In this document: one piece after another, positions 34,061 through 35,084 of the stretch
How positions within the stretch are numbered: position 1 is the stretch's first letter
Layout: each line of letters begins with the position of its first letter
NCBI GenBank assembly: GCA_019456195.1
Contig: VRUK01000056.1
Location: 1 to 35,084, forward strand
Direction: 5' to 3'
Length of the DNA: 35,084 nucleotides
Source: Planctomycetota bacterium
GTDB taxonomy: Bacteria > Planctomycetota > Phycisphaerae > Sedimentisphaerales > Anaerobacaceae
The notes under the pieces: generated by a model
What the model saw: the letters and a program-made list of their open reading frames with translations, nothing else
Databases searched by the model: none
What the model was told of the DNA's origin: nothing
Translations under genes and position numbers: made by a program

Positions 34061-34103
34061 TCTTGATTCTAAATTCTTAATTCTAAATTCTCAATTCTAA
34101 ATT
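34058..34103. repeat. AT-rich 14-nt tandem repeat, three units
   Basis: Three units of AATTCT-NN-ATTCTA (NN is TG, TA, CA), plus a partial fourth. They fill the gap between the stop of the TPR/alpha-CTD gene and the start region of the SpoIID-like gene. The unit length is not a multiple of three, and the repeat lies where the ribosome-binding site and start codon of the next gene should be. Confidence 0.75.
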
Positions 34104-35073
34104 AATCCAGACTTCGAAGTGATAATCCGAGGCTTACAAGTGCTTTTTTGATTTCATTCAGGCTTGTTACACCGAAGTTTTTACAGCCCAGAAGCTCTGC
34201 CTCTGTTTTATGTGTCAATTCTCCAATTGAGCGAAGGTTGAGCTTTTGAACGCACTTTCGAGCACGCACCGACAATTGGAGGTCATCAATGGGTTTATTC
34301 CTTAGGCCTTCATTCTCATCTGCGATAACAGCATGATCCGGCATTTCTGCCGAAGGAAGCTGCTTTTCATCAAGAGACATCCCGAGACTCAGGTTTTTCG
34401 GTTCGAGGATGGTTTTGATTTCCCTCAGAGACGTTTCACCAAAGTTCTTATAAGATAAAAGCTCCACTTCACTGATGTTGAGAAGGTCGCCGAGCGTCTC
34501 GATTTTCATCTTTTTCAGGCAGTTTCTGCTGCGCACCGAAAGTTCGAAATCGGAAATTGGAGTTTCCAGAATCTGGCTTTTGCGGGTCTGTTTCTTTTCC
34601 TTTTCCTCGTCATAAAACATCGTTTTAGAGCTTTCGATGTCTTTACTGAACAGAATAGCCCTTTTGTGATTCGGATGAATCTCAAGTACCATATCGACGC
34701 ATTTCGCGGCTTTGTCGTACTGGCCGTTGTCTTCGTAAAGTACGGCTAAATTCAGCAGGGCATTCACATGGACCGGAGAGCTTGATGCGATTTGCTTGTA
34801 ATAATCGATGGCCGCAGTTTCATCACCCGATATATCACAGCGAAATGCCAAATGAAAAAGGGCTCTTTGATGGTCGGGAGACAGCTCCACAGCCTTTTTA
34901 TAATTGTCTATTGCCTCTTCATAGAGTCCCTGTGCTTCCTCAAGACGAGCGAACTGATAATGGTATTCTGCGCTTACATTCTCGAAATTTTTGCAGGTTT
35001 TGAGTTCCTTAGCTGCGGCTTCGAAATTTCCTGCGTGCCGATATGTGGCTGTTTTTTCCATGCTTATATTCAT
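34102..35073 (-). CDS. TPR protein with two RNA-polymerase alpha C-terminal-like domains
   Basis: 323 residues from the ATG at 35073. The frame stays open to the window edge with no clear ribosome-binding site, so the true start may lie outside. TPR repeats fill about 5-150 (LYEEAIDNYKKAVELSPDHQ, QYDKAAKCVDMVLEIHPNH). After a charged linker come two alpha-CTD modules (about 170-232 and 258-321), each with the pattern L-S-V-R...C, I-x-x-x-G-E/D-L and K-N-F-G-x-T-S-L-x-E-I-K. By eye the first keeps equivalents of E. coli alpha Arg265, Asn268, Cys269 and Lys271 (VRSRNCLKKM). The second keeps Arg265 and Cys269 but has Lys and Gln at the others (VRARKCVQKL). This suggests DNA or transcription-factor contact combined with a protein-binding scaffold. 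Exact role unknown. Confidence 0.85.
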   Translation of the reverse strand: MNISMEKTATYRHAGNFEAAAKELKTCKNFENVSAEYHYQFARLEEAQGLYEEAIDNYKKAVELSPDHQRALFHLAFRCDISGDETAAIDYYKQIASSSPVHVNALLNLAVLYEDNGQYDKAAKCVDMVLEIHPNHKRAILFSKDIESSKTMFYDEEKEKKQTRKSQILETPISDFELSVRSRNCLKKMKIETLGDLLNISEVELLSYKNFGETSLREIKTILEPKNLSLGMSLDEKQLPSAEMPDHAVIADENEGLRNKPIDDLQLSVRARKCVQKLNLRSIGELTHKTEAELLGCKNFGVTSLNEIKKALVSLGLSLRSLD

Positions 35074-35084
35074 TTTGTCCGCGA

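Noticed and set aside
1..35084. CRISPR arrays, tRNA or rRNA genes, insertion sequences, prophage
   Set aside because: No regularly spaced repeats, cloverleaf-like segments, transposase, integrase or phage genes were seen on either strand.

Overview
The window looks like chromosomal DNA of a Gram-negative-type bacterium, most likely a planctomycete and probably of the Phycisphaerae lineage. I infer this from several traits together: large secreted proteins built from LamG and Fn3-like modules in paralogous sets, a TPR protein carrying RNA-polymerase alpha-CTD domains, a very long SecD-SecF fusion, a SpoIID-like peptidoglycan enzyme, a DUF6807 lipoprotein and an RND efflux operon. No rRNA, tRNA, insertion sequence, prophage or CRISPR array was seen.

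Layout. 1-5100 (minus): an incomplete mgtE magnesium channel preceded by a short leader ORF, then lepA and typA, two ribosome-associated GTPases side by side. 5100-16750 (minus): four related secreted modular proteins. Each is a separate transcription unit with its own promoter (TTGAC, 18-nt spacer, TATA-type -10), a structured leader of about 190-335 nt and a matching intrinsic terminator. Their N-terminal halves differ, while the C-terminal module is shared. 16900-18960 (plus): a DUF6807 lipoprotein and an unrecognised exported protein. 19140-25860 (plus): a tetR-type regulator with a candidate double operator, followed by a tightly packed outer-membrane factor, periplasmic adaptor and RND pump. 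26150-26906 (plus): pgl, with a GC-rich leader that can fold in alternative ways. 26990-35084 (minus): a cluster read right to left as TPR/alpha-CTD protein, SpoIID-like lipoprotein, tgt, yajC, secDF fusion and LysM protein.

How the genes work together. The minus-strand cluster at the right end joins queuosine tRNA modification (tgt), Sec-dependent export (yajC, secDF) and cell-wall functions (SpoIID-like, LysM). The RND operon is a complete tripartite exporter with its likely local repressor. The four secreted proteins have no recognisable catalytic site and are best read as extracellular binding or adhesion proteins. The least ordinary content is the RNA-level architecture shared by those four genes: an AGGAGG element far from any start codon and a hairpin kept by compensatory changes. 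Also notable are the TPR/double alpha-CTD protein, the mgtE leader ORF, the alternative hairpins before pgl, and the SpoIID-like gene whose signal peptide has no ordinary start codon. All family assignments are from reading the sequence; no database search was run.
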